Shown here: in pieces, positions 50,974 through 62,402 of the stretch | How positions within the stretch are numbered: the stretch's first letter is position 1 | Layout of the letters: every line of letters begins with the position of its first letter | Source of the DNA: Streptomyces cellostaticus | Lineage (GTDB): Bacteria; Actinomycetota; Actinomycetes; Streptomycetales; Streptomycetaceae | Assembly: GCF_001513965.1 (NCBI RefSeq) | Contig: NZ_KQ948018.1 | Span: 186,001-250,000, forward strand | Length of the DNA stretch: 64,000 bases | Direction of reading: 5' to 3' | The notes under the pieces: generated by a model | What the model was told of the DNA's origin: nothing | The model's database searches: none | What the model saw: only the letters and a program-made list of their open reading frames with translations | Made by a program: the position numbers and the translations under genes

Positions 50974-51345
50974 GTGCCTACGATCCAGCAGCTGGTCCGT
51001 AAGGGCCGGCAGGACAAGGTCGAGAAGAACAAGACGCCCGCACTCGAGGGTTCCCCTCAGCGTCGTGGCGTCTGCACGCGTGTGTTCACGACCACCCCGA
51101 AGAAGCCGAACTCGGCCCTGCGTAAGGTCGCGCGTGTGCGTCTGACCAGCGGGATCGAGGTCACCGCTTACATTCCGGGTGAGGGACACAACCTGCAGGA
51201 GCACTCCATCGTGCTCGTGCGCGGCGGCCGTGTGAAGGACCTGCCGGGTGTTCGCTACAAGATCATCCGTGGTTCGCTCGACACCCAGGGTGTCAAGAAC
51301 CGCAAGCAGGCCCGCAGCCGCTACGGCGCCAAGAAGGAGAAGTAA
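50974..51345 (+). CDS. rpsL: 30S ribosomal protein S12
   Basis: The 123-residue S12 starts at a GTG preceded by GGAGAAG. The streptomycin-related loops are wild type: [15 protein letters not shown] (Lys42/Lys43 region) and [13 protein letters not shown] (Lys88 region). It monitors codon-anticodon pairing in the decoding centre. First gene of the str operon. Confidence 0.98.
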   Translation: MPTIQQLVRKGRQDKVEKNKTPALEGSPQRRGVCTRVFTTTPKKPNSALRKVARVRLTSGIEVTAYIPGEGHNLQEHSIVLVRGGRVKDLPGVRYKIIRGSLDTQGVKNRKQARSRYGAKKEK

Positions 51346-51347
51346 GA

Positions 51348-51818
51348 ATGCCTCGTAAGGGCCCCGCCCCGAAGCGCCCGGTCATCATCGACCCGGTCTA
51401 CGGTTCTCCTCTGGTGACCTCCCTCATCAACAAGGTGCTGCTCAACGGCAAGCGCTCCACCGCCGAGCGCATCGTCTACGGCGCCATGGAGGGTCTGCGT
51501 GAGAAGACGGGCAACGACCCGATCATCACGCTGAAGCGCGCGCTGGAGAACATCAAGCCGACCCTCGAGGTCAAGTCCCGCCGTGTCGGTGGTGCGACGT
51601 ACCAGGTTCCGATCGAGGTCAAGCCCGGTCGTGCCAACACGCTCGCGCTGCGCTGGCTGGTCGGTTACTCCCGCGCCCGTCGCGAGAAGACCATGACCGA
51701 GCGTCTGCTCAACGAGCTTCTCGACGCCTCCAACGGCCTTGGTGCCGCTGTGAAGAAGCGCGAGGACACCCACAAGATGGCCGAGTCCAACAAGGCCTTC
51801 GCGCACTACCGCTGGTAG
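51348..51818 (+). CDS. rpsG: 30S ribosomal protein S7
   Basis: The 156-residue S7 ([61 protein letters not shown]) nucleates the head of the 30S subunit. It follows rpsL by two bases. Confidence 0.98.
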   Translation: MPRKGPAPKRPVIIDPVYGSPLVTSLINKVLLNGKRSTAERIVYGAMEGLREKTGNDPIITLKRALENIKPTLEVKSRRVGGATYQVPIEVKPGRANTLALRWLVGYSRARREKTMTERLLNELLDASNGLGAAVKKREDTHKMAESNKAFAHYRW

Positions 51819-51857
51819 TCGCTACCCACATCGAGACCGAGAGAAGACTGAAGCCTT

Positions 51858-53984
51858 ATGGCTACCACTTCACTTGACCTGGCCAAGGTGCGCAACATCG
51901 GCATCATGGCTCACATCGACGCGGGCAAGACGACCACCACCGAGCGGATCCTGTTCTACACCGGTGTGTCTTACAAGATCGGTGAGGTCCACGACGGCGC
52001 TGCCACCATGGACTGGATGGAGCAGGAGCAGGAGCGTGGCATCACGATCACCTCTGCTGCCACCACCTGTCACTGGCCGCTGGAAGACGTCGACCACACC
52101 ATCAACATCATCGACACCCCGGGCCACGTCGACTTCACCGTCGAGGTGGAGCGTTCCCTGCGCGTGCTCGACGGTGCCGTGACGGTGTTCGACGGCGTCG
52201 CCGGCGTTGAGCCCCAGTCCGAGACGGTGTGGCGTCAGGCGGACCGCTACGGCGTTCCGCGTATCTGCTTCGTCAACAAGCTCGACCGGACCGGTGCCGA
52301 GTTCCACCGCTGCGTCGACATGATCTCTGACCGCCTCGGCGCTCAGCCGATCGTCATGCAGCTCCCGATCGGTGCCGAGGCCGACTTCAAGGGCGTCGTC
52401 GACCTCGTGACGATGAAGGCCCTGGTCTGGTCCGCCGAGGCCACCAAGGGCGAGATGTACGACGTCGTCGACATCCCGGACACGCACACCGAGGCTGCCG
52501 AGGAGTACCGCGGCAAGCTGCTCGAGGCCGTGGCCGAGAACGACGAAGAGATCATGGAGCTGTACCTGGAGGGCACCGAGCCCTCCGTGGAGCAGCTGTA
52601 CGCCGCGATCCGTCGCATCACCATCGCGTCCGGCAAGTCCAAGGACACCACGGTCACCCCGGTGTTCTGCGGCACCGCGTTCAAGAACAAGGGCGTTCAG
52701 CCCCTGCTCGACGCGGTCGTGCGCTACCTCCCCTCCCCCCTGGACGTCGAGGCCATCGAGGGCCACGACGTCAAGGACCCGGAGACGGTCGTCAAGCGCA
52801 AGCCGTCCGAGGACGAGCCCCTGTCCGCGCTGGCGTTCAAGATCATGAGCGACCCGCACCTCGGCAAGCTCACCTTCGTCCGGGTCTACTCGGGCCGCCT
52901 GGAGTCCGGCACCTCGGTGCTGAACTCCGTCAAGGGCAAGAAGGAGCGCATCGGCAAGATCTACCGCATGCACGCGAACAAGCGTGAGGAGATCGAGTCG
53001 GTGGGCGCCGGCGACATCATCGCCGTCATGGGTCTGAAGCAGACCACGACCGGTGAGACGCTGTGCGACGACAAGCAGCCGGTGATCCTGGAGTCCATGG
53101 ACTTCCCGGCTCCGGTCATCCAGGTCGCCATCGAGCCCAAGTCGAAGGGCGACCAGGAGAAGCTGGGCGTCGCGATCCAGCGCCTGGCCGAGGAGGACCC
53201 GTCCTTCCAGGTCCACTCGGACGAGGAGACCGGCCAGACCATCATCGGTGGTATGGGCGAGCTGCACCTCGAGGTGCTGGTCGACCGTATGCGCCGTGAG
53301 TTCAAGGTCGAGGCCAACGTCGGCAAGCCGCAGGTCGCGTACCGCGAGACGATCCGCAAGGCCGTCGAGCGCGTGGACTACACCCACAAGAAGCAGACCG
53401 GTGGTACCGGTCAGTTCGCCAAGGTGCAGATCGCGATCGAGCCCATCGAGGGCGGCGACGCCTCGTACGAGTTCGTGAACAAGGTGACCGGTGGTCGCAT
53501 CCCGAAGGAGTACATCCCTTCGGTCGACGCCGGTGCGCAGGAGGCCATGCAGTTCGGCATCCTCGCCGGTTACGAGATGACCGGCGTGCGCGTCATCCTG
53601 ATCGACGGTGGCTACCACGAGGTCGACTCCTCCGAGCTCGCCTTCAAGATCGCCGGTTCGCAGGCCTTCAAGGAGGCCGCGCGCAAGGCCAGCCCCGTGC
53701 TGCTCGAGCCGATGATGGCCGTCGAGGTCACCACGCCCGAGGACTACATGGGTGAGGTCATCGGCGACATCAACTCCCGCCGTGGCCAGATCCAGGCCAT
53801 GGAGGAGCGGGCTGGTGCCCGCGTCGTGAAGGGCCTCGTGCCCCTGTCGGAGATGTTCGGCTACGTCGGCGACCTCCGCAGCAAGACGTCGGGTCGCGCA
53901 AGCTACTCGATGCAGTTCGACTCCTACGCCGAGGTTCCGCGGAACGTCGCCGAGGAGATCATCGCGAAGGCCAAGGGCGAGTAA
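51858..53984 (+). CDS. fusA: Elongation factor G
   Basis: The 708-residue GTPase drives ribosomal translocation. G1 is AHIDAGKT (residues 18-25), switch 2 is DTPGHVDF, and G4 is NKLDRTG. Domain IV/V markers such as [20 protein letters not shown] and [19 protein letters not shown] are present. It is cotranscribed with rpsG across 39 bases. Confidence 0.98.
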   Translation: MATTSLDLAKVRNIGIMAHIDAGKTTTTERILFYTGVSYKIGEVHDGAATMDWMEQEQERGITITSAATTCHWPLEDVDHTINIIDTPGHVDFTVEVERSLRVLDGAVTVFDGVAGVEPQSETVWRQADRYGVPRICFVNKLDRTGAEFHRCVDMISDRLGAQPIVMQLPIGAEADFKGVVDLVTMKALVWSAEATKGEMYDVVDIPDTHTEAAEEYRGKLLEAVAENDEEIMELYLEGTEPSVEQLYAAIRRITIASGKSKDTTVTPVFCGTAFKNKGVQPLLDAVVRYLPSPLDVEAIEGHDVKDPETVVKRKPSEDEPLSALAFKIMSDPHLGKLTFVRVYSGRLESGTSVLNSVKGKKERIGKIYRMHANKREEIESVGAGDIIAVMGLKQTTTGETLCDDKQPVILESMDFPAPVIQVAIEPKSKGDQEKLGVAIQRLAEEDPSFQVHSDEETGQTIIGGMGELHLEVLVDRMRREFKVEANVGKPQVAYRETIRKAVERVDYTHKKQTGGTGQFAKVQIAIEPIEGGDASYEFVNKVTGGRIPKEYIPSVDAGAQEAMQFGILAGYEMTGVRVILIDGGYHEVDSSELAFKIAGSQAFKEAARKASPVLLEPMMAVEVTTPEDYMGEVIGDINSRRGQIQAMEERAGARVVKGLVPLSEMFGYVGDLRSKTSGRASYSMQFDSYAEVPRNVAEEIIAKAKGE

Positions 53985-54027
53985 CGCACCGCGTTCGCAC
54001 GCTTTAGGCTTGACTCCGGAGCCCGGA

Positions 54028-54061
54028 GGGGCATTCACCAGCATGTGCGGGGGAATGCCCC
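54028..54061 (+). promoter_or_regulatory. Hairpin between fusA and tuf
   Basis: GGGGCATTC (54028-54036) can pair with GAATGCCCC (54053-54061). An alternative stem GGGGG/CCCCC (54049-54062) competes for part of the right arm. It could attenuate fusA read-through into tuf. Confidence 0.45.
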
Positions 54062-54138
54062 CGGGCCCGGGCTTTCCAGCAAAGATCACCTGGCGCCGAT
54101 GAAGCAAGGCGTTCAGAACCACTCCACAGGAGGACCCC

Positions 54139-55332
<1,194 letters not shown>

Positions 55333-55377
55333 TCTTGAACTGACCAGGACCGGGTCTTCGACCTGGTAGCTGTCGGA

Positions 55378-55409
55378 GGGGCCCGTACGACTTCGGTCGT
55401 GCGGGCCCC
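55378..55409 (+). terminator. tuf terminator
   Basis: GGGGCCCGTACGAC (55378-55391), loop TTCG, GTCGTGCGGGCCCC (55396-55409): a 14-bp stem with one G-T pair and a stable tetraloop. It marks the end of the conserved cluster. Confidence 0.92.
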
Positions 55410-55532
55410 TTCGCGTTGCCCGGTTACGAAAGTATTCGGCGCGCACGACCGGTTCCCCGGCCTCCTCACCCCCTCCAGTATTTGTCATGCCGCTGACTAA
55501 ATTCGGGTGGAGTTCGGGTGGAGGGGTGAGGC

Positions 55533-58500
55533 ATGTCTGTCCGTCGCAGGACCGTGCTGGGTGCAGGGCTCGCCGTCGTGCCGGTGCTGGCATCGGGGGT
55601 CGCACGGGCCGGGGGTGAGGGTGATCTCCGGGCGACGGACCCGGGGTCGTACATCTCCTTCACGGGCGGCGCGTTCTCGCTGGTGGGCGCCCCCGTGGTC
55701 GTGAGCGCCGAGGATCACCCCGGGGTCGTACGGGTCGCGGGGGACCTCCGGGACGACATCGAGCGGGTGACGGGCGTCCGGCCCGGCTCGACGATCGCCC
55801 CCTCCCCGGTCCTGGTCGGCACCATCGGCCGCAGCCCGCTGATCGACGGGCTGATCGAGGCGGGCAAGCTGGACGTCTCCGGTGTGCGGGGACGCTGGGA
55901 GACCTCCCTCCAGACGGTCGTGGACCACCCCATGCCCGGGGTGGAGCGGGCGTTCGTCGTCGCGGGCAGCGACCCGCGGGGCACGATCTTCGGGGCGTAC
56001 GACGTCTCGTACGGCATCGGCGTCTCGCCCTGGTACTGGTGGGACGACGTGCCGCCGGTGCACCGCGACGCGGTGTGGGTGCGCCCCGGCAGATACACGC
56101 AGGGCACCCCGGCGGTGAAGTACCGGGGCATCTTCATCAACGACGAGAACCCCGCGCTGGGGACGTGGGCGCCGGCGTACTTCGGGCCGGGGAAGGCGAC
56201 GGGTTACCCGGGTGGCTTCAACGCGGACTTCTACGCGAGGGTGTTCGAGGTCCTGCTGCGCCTGAAGGGCAATTACCTGTGGCCGGCGGTGTGGGGCCGG
56301 GCCTTCGCGGAGGACGACCCGGAGAACCACCGGCGTGCCGCGGAGTACGGCATTGTCATGGGCACGTCCCATGAGGCGCCGATGATGCGGGGGATCGAGG
56401 AGTGGAACCGGCATGCGGGTGCCGGCAGGGATCCGTTCGGCGGGACCGGGGAGTGGTCGTACCGCCGTAACGCGGCGGCGATCCGGGCGTACTGGCGAGC
56501 CGGCATCCAGCGCATGGTGGACGAGGGCTTCGAGGGCGTGGTGACCCTCGGGATGCGCGGGAACGGCGACACCGGTCTCCCGGACGGCGACGGCATCGAG
56601 CTGATGCAGGAGATCATCGCGGCGCAGCGGCAGATCATCGAGGAGGTCACCGGGAAGCCGGCAGCCGAGACCCCCCAGGTGTGGACGCTGTACAAGGAGG
56701 TGCAGCGGTACTGGGACCGGGGGCTGAGGGCGCCGGACGACGTCACGGTCGTGCTGACGGACGACAACTGGGGCAACATCCGCAAGCACCCGGACGGAGC
56801 CCGGACCGGAGGCTACGGCCTGTACTACCACTTCGACTACGTGGGGGCGGGCCGCAACTACAAGTGGGTCGACACGGCCCATCTGTGCAACGTCTGGGAC
56901 CAGCTCCACCAGGCGCACGCGTACGGCAACCACGGCCTGTGGGTGGCGAACGCAGGGGACCTGAAGGGCAACGAACTGCCGACGGAGTTCTTCCTGAACT
57001 ACGCCTGGAATCCGTCGGGTTGGCCGCTGGAGCGGTTGGGGGAGTGGGAGCGGAGGTATGCGCGCCAGAACTTCGGGCCGGTCCGGGAGGCGGAGATCGC
57101 GTCGGTGCTGGCGGAGTACGGGAGCCTGCAGGCCCGCCGCAAACCCGAGCTGCTGAACCGCCGGATCACGTCGGCCGACGGCAAGGTGGTGTACGACGAC
57201 CGGCAGACCCCGTTCTCCTTCGGGCACCGGGAGCTGGAGCGGGTCACGCAGGAGTGGCGGGAGCTGGGCAGCCGGGCGGAACGCATCGCGCGGCGGCTTC
57301 CGTCCCGGTTGCAGGACGCATGGTTCGAACTGGCCGGCTACGAGGTGACGGCGACCGCGAACCTGTACGCCCTGCGGGAGGCGGAGTTCACCAACCTCCT
57401 CTACGCGAAGCAGGGCAGAGCGGCGACGAACGACCGCGCGGCGCAGGCGGAGGCCGCCCTGGCAAGGGACTTCACCCTGGCGGACCGCTTCAACTCCTCG
57501 GTGGCGAACGGCAAATGGAAGGGCTTCCAGACCCAGCCGCACATCGACTACGGGGATGTGGACCGGTACGGCCCCAACGCGGGCTGGCAGCAGCCGGAGA
57601 AGGACAACGTGGCACTGCCCGACGTGCTCTTCCCGGCGGTACGCCGCATCGAGCTGCCGGAGGCGGCGGAGCTGGGCGTGTCGGTGGACGGTGCGGAGGA
57701 TGCGGGGCAGTGGTGGCCGGGGGGTGCGACGGGCGAGGCATCCCTCCCCGCGTTCAGCCCGTACCAGACCTGCCCACAGCAGTACGTGGAGATCTTCAAC
57801 CGGGGGCGTACGCCCTTCGACTACCGGGTGGAGAGCTCGGTGCCCTGGCTGGTGGTGGACTGCCCGCGGGGCCGGGTGGAGCAGCAGGTCAGGCTGGAGG
57901 TCCGCGTGGACTGGACGCGGGCACCGGCGGGCCGCGCGGAGGGTTCGCTGACGGTGACCGGAGCCGGGACGTCGGTGCAGGTGGGGTGCACGGCACAGAA
58001 CCCGCCCCGGCGGGGCCTGCGGGGCTTCGTGGAGGCGGGCGGGTACGTGGCGATCGACGCGGAGCACCACGACCGCGCGGTGGGGCAGTGGCGCCGGATC
58101 GACGGCATCGGGCGTACGGGCGCGGGAATGACTCCGTGGCCGGTGACCTCACCTCGGCAGACGCCCGGCGGCTCCTCGTCCCCCCGCCTGGAGTACGAGG
58201 TGAGCCTGCTGACAGGGCCGGGTGAGGTGACGGTGTGGGCGTACGTGTCCCCACGGAACCCGGCACTGCCGACGGGAGGCCTGCGCTACGCGGTGTCGTT
58301 CGACGAAGCGGCTCCCCAGGCGGTGGACATCAACGAAGGCGCCGACGACGGGCTCATGAACACGACCTGGGCGCGGCACACGTCGGACAACATCAACGCG
58401 ACGGCCACGACACACACCCTCACGAAGACCGGCGTGCACCGGTTGAAGTTCTGGATGGTGGATCCGACGGTGGTGCTGCAACGGCTCCTGATCGACACGG

Positions 58501-58550
58501 GAGGGCTGCCTGCGCTGTACCTGGGTCCGCTGGAGAGCCGCAGGATATGA
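55533..58550 (+). CDS. GH115-family alpha-glucuronidase-type hydrolase, Tat-exported
   Basis: The 1005-residue protein has a twin-arginine signal ([20 protein letters not shown], cleavage near ARA-GG). The body follows the GH115 pattern: [93 protein letters not shown] and [14 protein letters not shown], then a beta-rich C-terminal region. GH115 enzymes remove (4-O-methyl)glucuronic acid side chains from xylan or act on related exopolysaccharides outside the cell. It stands alone after the tuf terminator, with a short TTCGGGTGGAG direct repeat just ahead of its start, and is the first accessory gene of the window. Confidence 0.9.
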   Translation: MSVRRRTVLGAGLAVVPVLASGVARAGGEGDLRATDPGSYISFTGGAFSLVGAPVVVSAEDHPGVVRVAGDLRDDIERVTGVRPGSTIAPSPVLVGTIGRSPLIDGLIEAGKLDVSGVRGRWETSLQTVVDHPMPGVERAFVVAGSDPRGTIFGAYDVSYGIGVSPWYWWDDVPPVHRDAVWVRPGRYTQGTPAVKYRGIFINDENPALGTWAPAYFGPGKATGYPGGFNADFYARVFEVLLRLKGNYLWPAVWGRAFAEDDPENHRRAAEYGIVMGTSHEAPMMRGIEEWNRHAGAGRDPFGGTGEWSYRRNAAAIRAYWRAGIQRMVDEGFEGVVTLGMRGNGDTGLPDGDGIELMQEIIAAQRQIIEEVTGKPAAETPQVWTLYKEVQRYWDRGLRAPDDVTVVLTDDNWGNIRKHPDGARTGGYGLYYHFDYVGAGRNYKWVDTAHLCNVWDQLHQAHAYGNHGLWVANAGDLKGNELPTEFFLNYAWNPSGWPLERLGEWERRYARQNFGPVREAEIASVLAEYGSLQARRKPELLNRRITSADGKVVYDDRQTPFSFGHRELERVTQEWRELGSRAERIARRLPSRLQDAWFELAGYEVTATANLYALREAEFTNLLYAKQGRAATNDRAAQAEAALARDFTLADRFNSSVANGKWKGFQTQPHIDYGDVDRYGPNAGWQQPEKDNVALPDVLFPAVRRIELPEAAELGVSVDGAEDAGQWWPGGATGEASLPAFSPYQTCPQQYVEIFNRGRTPFDYRVESSVPWLVVDCPRGRVEQQVRLEVRVDWTRAPAGRAEGSLTVTGAGTSVQVGCTAQNPPRRGLRGFVEAGGYVAIDAEHHDRAVGQWRRIDGIGRTGAGMTPWPVTSPRQTPGGSSSPRLEYEVSLLTGPGEVTVWAYVSPRNPALPTGGLRYAVSFDEAAPQAVDINEGADDGLMNTTWARHTSDNINATATTHTLTKTGVHRLKFWMVDPTVVLQRLLIDTGGLPALYLGPLESRRI

Positions 58551-58601
58551 GGAGCAGCACTGCTGGGGCTCGTACTGGCCGGTGTCGGTACCGCCTTCAT
58601 C

Positions 58602-59096
58602 GTGGTGACGGTGAAGAACGCGGTGGACTCGATCGACACCGCCCGGAGCTTCTCCAGCGGCGACGCGCAGACCTTCGGCTTCGTCCAGGGGAAGACCAAG
58701 GCGATCTACGTCTCCCAGCCCGGGAAGGGCCAGGTCGACTGCCGGATTCCGGGGATGCAGTCCGGGGCGGTGACCCAGCCGGACAGGACCTTCCGCATCA
58801 CCGTCGGGTCCCGGACCTGGGAGCGCGTCTTCGAGGTGAAGCCCGGCCGCAGCGGCGACTACACGCTCACCTGCACCTCGGAGTTGCCGGCCGAGTTCGC
58901 GCTGGGAGACAAGCCCCGGGTGGGGGCCGCGATCGGCAGCATCGCCGCGGGGGTCGGCTGCTTCCTCGCCGCGTTTGCCGCAGCCGTGACCATCGTCGTC
59001 GTCACCGCCGTCCGCCGCAGCCGCCACCGCCGCCGGCTCACCGCCGCGTTGGCCCCTCCACCGCAGTGGGGGCCGCCGCCTGGCCCGCTGTATTAG
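58602..59096 (+). CDS. Small membrane protein with uncertain start
   Basis: The frame from the GTG at 58602 gives 164 residues: a central soluble part (IYVSQPGKGQVDCRIPGM, FRITVGSRTWERVFEV, YTLTCTSELPAEF) and a membrane helix (IGSIAAGVGCFLAAFAAAVT) followed by a basic, Pro-rich end. The same frame stays open back to the GH115 stop and encodes more hydrophobic residues (LLGLVLAGVGTAFIVV), so the natural protein probably has an N-terminal membrane helix. The only well-spaced start for that is a CTG at 58560 behind GGAG; no ATG, GTG or TTG is available. It either uses CTG or has lost its original start. Function unknown. Confidence 0.6.
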   Translation: MVTVKNAVDSIDTARSFSSGDAQTFGFVQGKTKAIYVSQPGKGQVDCRIPGMQSGAVTQPDRTFRITVGSRTWERVFEVKPGRSGDYTLTCTSELPAEFALGDKPRVGAAIGSIAAGVGCFLAAFAAAVTIVVVTAVRRSRHRRRLTAALAPPPQWGPPPGPLY

Positions 59097-59443
59097 TGCG
59101 TGGTGGCAAACGGAACCCCCTGCTCGACGAGCGGGGGGCTGGACCGGTACTGACGGGGCGCGGACGATCAGCACGTCCTTCGGGGGAGTGTGCCGAGGGG
59201 GGCGACTTCGTCTGTGTCTTCTGTGGTGCCGATCTGCCCGTGGACTGGAACGCCGACCCCTCGGCCCCCTGAAAGCCCTGCGCGTTTCCTCACCCCCGTG
59301 GCTCATCCGGGTGGCAGTTCGGTTGCCCTTCGTAAAGATTGCATTGCAGAGCGTGGCGGCCCCTGAGAACTCCGCTGCTCTTCGCGGGCGTGTGGACATG
59401 CCGCGCCGCGACGGCTCACTCGAGAACGACGAAGGGTGTCGAC
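59097..59443 (+). other. Intergenic region upstream of the PQQ-enzyme gene
   Basis: About 350 bases. It contains the hairpin 59116-59138, a fragment in one frame (59187-59272) reading ECAEGGDFVCVFCGADLPVD that looks like half a zinc ribbon but has no start codon, and a comparatively AT-rich stretch (59318-59345) where the dehydrogenase/pqq promoter may lie. Confidence 0.55.
59116..59138 (+). terminator. Terminator before the PQQ locus
   Basis: CCCCC (59116-59120) with GGGGG (59134-59138), plus inner GCTCG/CGAGC around a single A, forms a compact hairpin 20 bases after the membrane-protein stop. Confidence 0.7.
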
Positions 59444-60559
59444 ATGACAGATCCAGGCCGCTCAGTGCGGCATCCATCCCGGCTCGGTATAGCCTCGCTC
59501 GCCGCCGTGGCCGCGCTGCTGGCGGCCGGACTGTCGCAGCCGGCGCCCGCGGCTGCGGTGTCGTCCAGCGCCGCGGCCACGGCTGCCTCCGTCGACGTCA
59601 CCACGTTCTCGCAGGGCTGGACCAACCCCTGGGCCATCTCGTTCCTGCCGGACGGACGCTCGGCGCTGGTCACCGAGAACGAGACCGCCCGTGTCTACCG
59701 CCTCCGCGACGACGGCTCCAAGACCCTGGTCGGCACGGTGCCGAAGGTGGTCGTCTTCGCGCCCGGCGACGCCGCCGTAGGCGGGCTGCTGGGGGTCGCT
59801 CCGTCTCCGACGTGGGACGGAGTCAGGGACAAGAGCGTGTTCTTCATGCACACCACGGCGACCGAGACCCGGGTCGTGCGGATGAACTACGACGGCAAGT
59901 CGCTGAGCGGCTACACCGTGGTGCTCGGCGGCATCAGACGAGGCTCGAACCACCACGGCGGCAAGATCGCCTTCGGACCCGACGGGTACCTCTACGTCGC
60001 GACCGGCGAGGCCACACAGGCGGACCTCGCGCAGGACGTGAACTCGATCAACGGAAAGATCCTCCGGATCACCAAGACCGGCGCCCCGGCCCCCGGCAAC
60101 CCGTTCGGCAACCACATCTACAGCTACGGTCATCGCAATCCGCAGGGCCTGGCCTGGGACAGCAAGGGCCGGCTGTGGTCGGCGGAAATAGGCCAGGAAG
60201 CAACCGACGAACTCAACCTGATCCAGCCGGGCGCCAACTACGGCTGGCCGCGCTGCGAGGGTTACTGCGACGTCAAGGGCATGACCAACCCGAAGGCCAC
60301 CTGGGATCACACCGCCGCCACCGCCCAGATCGCTGTCGTGGGCGACAGCCTCTACGCGTCGACGCTGCGCGGCTTCCAGCTGTGGCGCGTCCCGATCGAC
60401 GCTGCACTCGGGGGTACGGGCGACAGCGCGAAAGCCGCCGTCTTCGCCGGCCGCGCGCTGCGTGCCCTCACGAAGGTCCCCGGCAAGAACGAGCTGTGGC
60501 TGGGCACCACGAGAAACGGGGACGGCAAGGACGAGATCCTCCGCGTGACCATCCACTGA
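59444..60559 (+). CDS. Secreted glucose/sorbosone dehydrogenase-type PQQ enzyme
   Basis: The 371-residue protein has a signal sequence (SLAAVAALLAAGLSQPAPAAA) and a six-bladed beta-propeller of the soluble glucose dehydrogenase (GSDH) family. Markers are WAISFLPDGRSALVTENE, NHHGGKIAFGPDGYLYVATG (the active-site His region), YSYGHRNPQGLAWD (the Arg-Asn pair that holds PQQ) and GANYGWPRCEG. It probably oxidises an aldose or related sugar outside the cell. pqqA starts 27 bases downstream, so enzyme and cofactor synthesis are probably cotranscribed. AAGGG precedes the ATG at 59444. The substrate is unknown. Confidence 0.88.
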   Translation: MTDPGRSVRHPSRLGIASLAAVAALLAAGLSQPAPAAAVSSSAAATAASVDVTTFSQGWTNPWAISFLPDGRSALVTENETARVYRLRDDGSKTLVGTVPKVVVFAPGDAAVGGLLGVAPSPTWDGVRDKSVFFMHTTATETRVVRMNYDGKSLSGYTVVLGGIRRGSNHHGGKIAFGPDGYLYVATGEATQADLAQDVNSINGKILRITKTGAPAPGNPFGNHIYSYGHRNPQGLAWDSKGRLWSAEIGQEATDELNLIQPGANYGWPRCEGYCDVKGMTNPKATWDHTAATAQIAVVGDSLYASTLRGFQLWRVPIDAALGGTGDSAKAAVFAGRALRALTKVPGKNELWLGTTRNGDGKDEILRVTIH

Positions 60560-60586
60560 TTCCCCTCACAGAAAGGCAGTTACCCC

Positions 60587-60727
60587 ATGAACGAAACCAG
60601 GGCAGAGACGAAGGCAGTCGAGGAGACGCCGTTGCAGAAGCCGGACCCGGCCACCTGGCAGGCGCCCGCCTACGAGGTCGTCGACACCGCGCTCGAGGTC
60701 ACCGCCTACTCCCTCAGCTCCCGCTAG
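60587..60727 (+). CDS. pqqA: PQQ precursor peptide PqqA, long form
   Basis: A 46-codon gene missed by length filters. Its C-terminal half, TWQAPAYEVVDTALEVTAYS, carries the PqqA pattern W-x2-PAY and the E-x3-Y pair (Glu37 and Tyr41) that PqqE cross-links to become the PQQ skeleton. The N-terminal half (MNETRAETKAVEETPLQKPD) is a charged leader longer than in most PqqA peptides (about 22-30 residues). GAAAGG lies nine bases before the ATG. It is followed directly by pqqB, C, D and E, which makes the assignment firm. Confidence 0.93.
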   Translation: MNETRAETKAVEETPLQKPDPATWQAPAYEVVDTALEVTAYSLSSR

Positions 60728-60735
60728 CCGGTGCC

Positions 60736-61683
60736 ATGCTGCTGCTGGTACTCGGCACCGCCGCCGGCGGCGGCATCCCCCAGTGGAACTGCGCGTGCTC
60801 CGGGTGCTCCGGAGCACGCGCCCATCCGCACCGGCGCCGCCGTCACGCCTCCCTCGCCGTGCGCAGCGGCGACGGCCGCTGGTACGTCGTCAACGCGACC
60901 CCCGACATCGGCGACCAGATCGAAGACCGGCCCGAACTCCACCCGGGTCCCGGCCGCCGGCAGACACCGGTCGCCGGAGTGGTCCTCACCGACGCCGAAC
61001 TCGACCACACCCTGGGCATCGCCCGGCTGCGCGAGGCCGACCGCCTCCAGGTGATCGCGACGGCCCCGGTCCGCCAGGCGCTCCTGGACCGCCTGCACCT
61101 CGGCGCTGTGCTGGCGCCGTACACCTGCGTGACCTGGCGCGAGCTGCCGCGGCGCGGCACCGAGCCGCTGGCGGGCGACATGCCCGGTCTGCCGGACGCC
61201 GACACGTCCGTTCTGCCGACGGGCGACACGTCCGGTCTGCGGATCAGCGGCATCCCGGTGTCGGGCAAGCGCCCGCGGTACGCCGCCGACGCCCCGGACG
61301 ACGACGCATGGGTCGTCGCGCTGCGTCTGTACGACCCCTCCTCCGGCGCGACCGCGCTCTACGCTCCCGCCCTGGCCGCCTGGCCGGACCGCCTCCAGCA
61401 GGCGGCCGCCGAGGCCGACTGCGTCATCGTGGACGGCACCTTCTGGGACGACGAGGAGCCCCGCCGCACCGGCATCTCCGCCCGCACTGCCACCGGCATG
61501 GGCCACCTGCCCATCGAGGGAGAGAACGGCACCGCCGAACGCCTGGCCCGCCTCTCCGCCCGGTGCCTCTACACGCACCTCAACAACACCAACCCCCTCG
61601 TCGACCCGGCGGCGTCCGAGCACAAGAAGCTCGCACGGCTGGGCATCGAGGTGGCGTACGACGGGATGGTGATCGAGCTGTGA
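60736..61683 (+). CDS. pqqB: PQQ biosynthesis protein PqqB
   Basis: The 315-residue metallo-beta-lactamase-fold protein has the diagnostic N-terminus LGTAAGGGIPQWNCACSGCS (structural zinc cysteines), LTDAELDHTLGIARLRE, VDGTFWDDEE, GMGHLPIEG and THLNNTNPLV. PqqB acts as an iron-dependent hydroxylase of the tyrosine side chain of the PQQ precursor. The ATG at 60736 is eight bases after pqqA and has no good ribosome binding site, so translation may depend on coupling. It overlaps pqqC by four bases (GTGA). Confidence 0.95.
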   Translation: MLLLVLGTAAGGGIPQWNCACSGCSGARAHPHRRRRHASLAVRSGDGRWYVVNATPDIGDQIEDRPELHPGPGRRQTPVAGVVLTDAELDHTLGIARLREADRLQVIATAPVRQALLDRLHLGAVLAPYTCVTWRELPRRGTEPLAGDMPGLPDADTSVLPTGDTSGLRISGIPVSGKRPRYAADAPDDDAWVVALRLYDPSSGATALYAPALAAWPDRLQQAAAEADCVIVDGTFWDDEEPRRTGISARTATGMGHLPIEGENGTAERLARLSARCLYTHLNNTNPLVDPAASEHKKLARLGIEVAYDGMVIEL

Positions 61684-62402
61684 CCACGGCACTCGCCCCG
61701 CTCGCGGAGCCCTGGAGCCCCGCGGAGTTCGAGGCACGACTTCGCGCGGTGGGGGAGGAGCGGTATCACGACCGCCATCCCTTCAACCTCCGGATGCACA
61801 GCGGCGATCTCAGCCCCGAGGAGCTGCGCCGCTGGATCGTCAACCGCTTCCACTACCAGCGCCACATCCCCGTCAAGGACGCCCTGATCACCGCGAAACT
61901 GGACACGCCCGCGCTGCGCCGGATGTGGCTGCGCCGCATCCAGGACCACGACGGGCAGCAGCAGGGCGAGGGCGGCATCGAGCGCTGGCTGCGGCTCGGT
62001 GAGGCGGCCGGCCTGAACCGCGAGACGCTGCTGCGCGCCGACACCGTGCTGCCGGGCGTACGGCTGGCGGTCGAGGGATACGTCAACTTCTGCCGGCTGC
62101 GCCCGTCCCTCGAAGCCGTCGCCGCGTCGCTGACCGAACTCGCCGCCCCGGACCTGATGCGCACCCGCATCGACGCCTTCGAACGCCACTACCCATGGAT
62201 CGAACCCCATGGCCTCGCCTACTTCCGCTCCCGGGTCTCCCAGGGGCGGCGCGACAGCCGTGAGGCACTCGACCTCGTGCTGAGCTGGGGCCGTACCCGG
62301 GACGACCAGGAACGCGCCGTGGCCGCGCTGCGCTTCAAATGCGATGTCCTGTGGTCGCTGCTGGACGCCGTGGACCGGGCGGGCCACCGGGAGCAGGCGT
62401 GA
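61680..62402 (+). CDS. pqqC: PqqC, pyrroloquinoline-quinone synthase
   Basis: The 240-residue helical protein starts at a GTG. It contains ERYHDRHPFNLRMHSGDLSP, RWIVNRFHYQRHIPVKDALI, RRIQDHDGQ, FERHYPWIEPHGLAYFRSRV and a C-terminal LRFKCDVLWSLLDAVD, the conserved PqqC pocket. The enzyme performs the cofactor-free, oxygen-dependent ring closure and eight-electron oxidation that gives PQQ. It overlaps pqqB and pqqD by four bases each. Confidence 0.96.
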   Translation: MTTALAPLAEPWSPAEFEARLRAVGEERYHDRHPFNLRMHSGDLSPEELRRWIVNRFHYQRHIPVKDALITAKLDTPALRRMWLRRIQDHDGQQQGEGGIERWLRLGEAAGLNRETLLRADTVLPGVRLAVEGYVNFCRLRPSLEAVAASLTELAAPDLMRTRIDAFERHYPWIEPHGLAYFRSRVSQGRRDSREALDLVLSWGRTRDDQERAVAALRFKCDVLWSLLDAVDRAGHREQA

